From: Paenibacillus lautus NBRC 15380
Lineage (GTDB): Bacteria > Bacillota > Bacilli > Paenibacillales > Paenibacillaceae
Assembly (NCBI RefSeq): GCF_004000945.1
Contig: NZ_BIMF01000013.1
Location: 124,001-188,000, forward strand
Reading direction: 5' to 3'
DNA length: 64,000 nt
Translations under genes and position numbers: made by a program
Shown: piece after piece, positions 62,687-64,000 of the stretch
How positions within the stretch are numbered: position 1 is the stretch's first letter
Layout of the letters: each line of letters starts with the position of its first letter
Notes under the pieces: model-generated
The model's database searches: none
Told to the model about the DNA's origin: nothing
Seen by the model: only the letters and a program-made list of their open reading frames with translations

Positions 62687-63406
62687 ATGATTAAGATCAT
62701 GACGGCAGCGGAAAGACATACTACCCATGAAGACGGTATTCATAGTGAATTCAGCTTTTCTTTTGGTGATTATACAGATCCGCATAACGAGCATTTTGGA
62801 AGCCTGCTGGCGCATAATGAATATGTGCTCCAACCGATGGAGGGATTTGATCGAAGGTTTCATCATGACTTGGTGATTGTGCATTTGGTGCTGGAAGGCA
62901 CGTTAACGTATGAAGATGATACAGGGAAGTTATTGGAGCTTGTACCCGGTTCGATTCATGTCGTGAATACAGGCTCCGGCGTGTATCATGCCGAGAGGAA
63001 TGCCTCCTCTTCAGAAGACGTACGCTATCTGGAAATGTGGTTTCTCCCTGCGGAGCCGGGCCTTGAGACGATACATCACCAAAGCAATTTTACAAAGGAA
63101 CAGCAATTGAACCAACTGCTTCCGATCATCGGGTCAGGTAATGGTGAATCAAGCTTGCACCAATCACTGGATGTTGTGATGTACAGCAGCATACTCGAGA
63201 CGGGACAAGAACTGACGTACAGCCTGGCCGGGGACCGGAGAATGCATGTGTACGTCATAAGCGGTCATGTCGAAATATCATCGGAAGACGGCGTATTCGA
63301 TATTAAAGCGGGTGACGCGGCAAGGATCCAGCGTCGTCATGAGCTGACATTCCGGGGGAACTCAAGTGAGGGGAACTCGGAAGTGGTGATGATCGATATG
63401 CCGTAG
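62687..63406 (+). CDS. Pirin-like cupin protein
   Basis: This 239-residue bicupin has the pirin/YhhW plan: first cupin 'GFDRRFHHDLVIVHLVLEGTLTYEDDTGKLLELVPGSIHVVNTGSGVYHAERN' and a second, degenerate cupin near 165-235. Of the four usual metal ligands (H-x-H, H, E) the first His appears to be Arg in 'RRFHHD', while the HAE end is kept. Pirins act as quercetinases or redox sensors. GGAGGTGA precedes the ATG at 62687. It may be co-transcribed with the asparaginase. Confidence 0.8.
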   Translation: MIKIMTAAERHTTHEDGIHSEFSFSFGDYTDPHNEHFGSLLAHNEYVLQPMEGFDRRFHHDLVIVHLVLEGTLTYEDDTGKLLELVPGSIHVVNTGSGVYHAERNASSSEDVRYLEMWFLPAEPGLETIHHQSNFTKEQQLNQLLPIIGSGNGESSLHQSLDVVMYSSILETGQELTYSLAGDRRMHVYVISGHVEISSEDGVFDIKAGDAARIQRRHELTFRGNSSEGNSEVVMIDMP

Positions 63407-63417
63407 AGAAGGACAGA

Positions 63418-63466
63418 AAGCCCCCGGAACTTCGCTTAGATTAGCGAAGTTCCGGGGGCTTTGCTA
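63418..63466. terminator. Strong bidirectional terminator
   Basis: A perfect 20-bp stem beginning AAAGCCCCCGG with a six-base loop and T-rich ends lies between the pirin-like gene and the convergent DUF1128 gene. Confidence 0.92.
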
Positions 63467-63517
63467 TAAAAAGGGTTCTTCTTTTAGATCATTTCAAGGT
63501 TCTCGGGCAATGATGAT

Positions 63518-63745
63518 TTACTGGTTCCCGCGAAGCTGCCCGAGCTCCGATACAACAGCTTCCACTTCCGATATACTCAGGTTTTGTTTATTCATGACCA
63601 TATCGTACAAATCATAAATATCATCATATTGGTTAACCGAGAAGGCGGAGGCTTGCATAGCAGCTCCTGTAGCCATCCGAAGCTTGTTTTTAATCTGTTC
63701 AATCATATACTCGACATTGGCTTGGGATTTTTCGCTCAAATCCAT
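63518..63745 (-). CDS. DUF1128 (YfkK-like, UPF0435) protein, 75 residues
   Basis: The sequence 'NVEYMIEQIKNKLRMATGAAM' and 'YDDIYDLYDMVMNKQNLSISEVEAVVSELGQLR' follow the UPF0435/YfkK family, small helical proteins of Bacillales without a known role. It has a GAGAGGATGG site before the ATG at 63745. It is convergent with the pirin-like gene. Confidence 0.88.
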   Translation of the reverse strand: MDLSEKSQANVEYMIEQIKNKLRMATGAAMQASAFSVNQYDDIYDLYDMVMNKQNLSISEVEAVVSELGQLRGNQ

Positions 63746-63925
63746 GGATTAACACCATCCTCTCATAGGCGGATTTACGATTTTCATCCCTGTATTGTAA
63801 CATGTTACTGTGCGGCTCGACCAATGTTTTTGCCATCGGAGACAGAGATAGGTTAAAATCAGGAAAAAAAGGTTTTTCAGGCTGCGGGAGCAAGGCTTCA
63901 AGCGATGAGATCAAGGAGGGCCGTC

Positions 63926-64000
63926 ATGAGCGAACAAGCCGGCAAGACGCCAGGCGTACATGCTGTAAAAGCTAAAATGTCGGGGCATGAACTGACGGAT
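63926..64000 (+). CDS. Start of an unidentified gene (truncated by the window end)
   Basis: An ATG at 63926 with AAGGAGGG seven bases upstream opens a frame of 25 codons ('MSEQAGKTPGVHAVKAKMSG') that runs off the window. It is hydrophilic, with no signal peptide. Too short to identify. Confidence 0.55.
   Translation, partial: MSEQAGKTPGVHAVKAKMSGHELTD

Noticed and set aside
63699-63914. 71-codon minus-strand frame upstream of the DUF1128 gene
   Set aside because: It overlaps the DUF1128 start in another frame and has no ribosome site.

Overview
The window looks like a chromosomal segment of a Paenibacillus-type Gram-positive, spore-forming bacterium. The reasons are strong AGGAGG ribosome binding sites with some GTG/TTG starts, a Bacillus-type rsbV-rsbW-sigB operon, a ROK-type XylR/xylAB locus, a lysine riboswitch, an S-layer (SLH) protein, and many small genes of Firmicute families (DUF1128, DUF1328, DUF948, DUF5665, YtxH, YflT-like). 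The species is inferred, not proven. I see no rRNA, tRNA, CRISPR array, prophage or insertion sequence.

Layout. 1-4.6 kb: the tail of a sugar ABC transporter binding protein, then a GH42 beta-galactosidase and a GH36 alpha-galactosidase (galactoside breakdown). 4.7-8.9 kb: small hypothetical genes, a TauE/SafE-type permease and an aldo/keto reductase. 9.1-14.7 kb: an ABC ATPase and a large permease whose extracellular part resembles an M1-peptidase domain without its metal site, then an ECF-like sigma factor, a membrane protein and a second ABC ATPase. 15-19.6 kb: an SDR oxidoreductase, O-acetylhomoserine sulfhydrylase, a nucleotidyltransferase-like protein and a degenerate PEP-utilising (PPDK-like) barrel protein. 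19.7-23.7 kb: a P1B-4 metal-efflux ATPase (PfeT/FrvA type) behind a Fur-like box, then thioredoxin reductase and glutaredoxin. 24-29.6 kb: xylR divergent from xylA-xylB, with readable promoter, operator and cre site, then KDPG aldolase.

29.8-36.5 kb: an SLH-anchored YcdB-like protein, a secreted transglutaminase-fold protein, a lysine permease under a lysine riboswitch, and a CvfC-like HEAT-repeat protein. 36.7-39.3 kb: a cytochrome bd quinol oxidase (cydA-cydB) flanked by two tiny single-helix membrane genes; the 3' one matches the CydS subunit type. 39.4-47.4 kb: a metallo-beta-lactamase-fold hydrolase, an ABC-F protein, a CDF (probably Mn) exporter, small secreted or membrane proteins, and a MarR regulator with a 14-helix drug exporter.

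47.4-61.4 kb is the most interesting part: a general-stress neighbourhood. It holds a receiver-PP2C phosphatase, a very large hybrid kinase with three receivers, a CheR-type methyltransferase, a second hybrid kinase, then rsbV-rsbW-sigB, surrounded by small stress-type proteins. The gene content matches the RsbY-RsbK-RsbM route to SigB known from Bacillus cereus, with an added REC-kinase-REC protein. Candidate SigB promoters (GTTT-N-N, 14 bp, GG-type -10) precede rsbV, the DUF948 gene and the YflT-like gene. The window ends with a CorA-type transporter, a Rhizobium etli-type asparaginase, a pirin-like protein, a DUF1128 protein and the start of one more gene.
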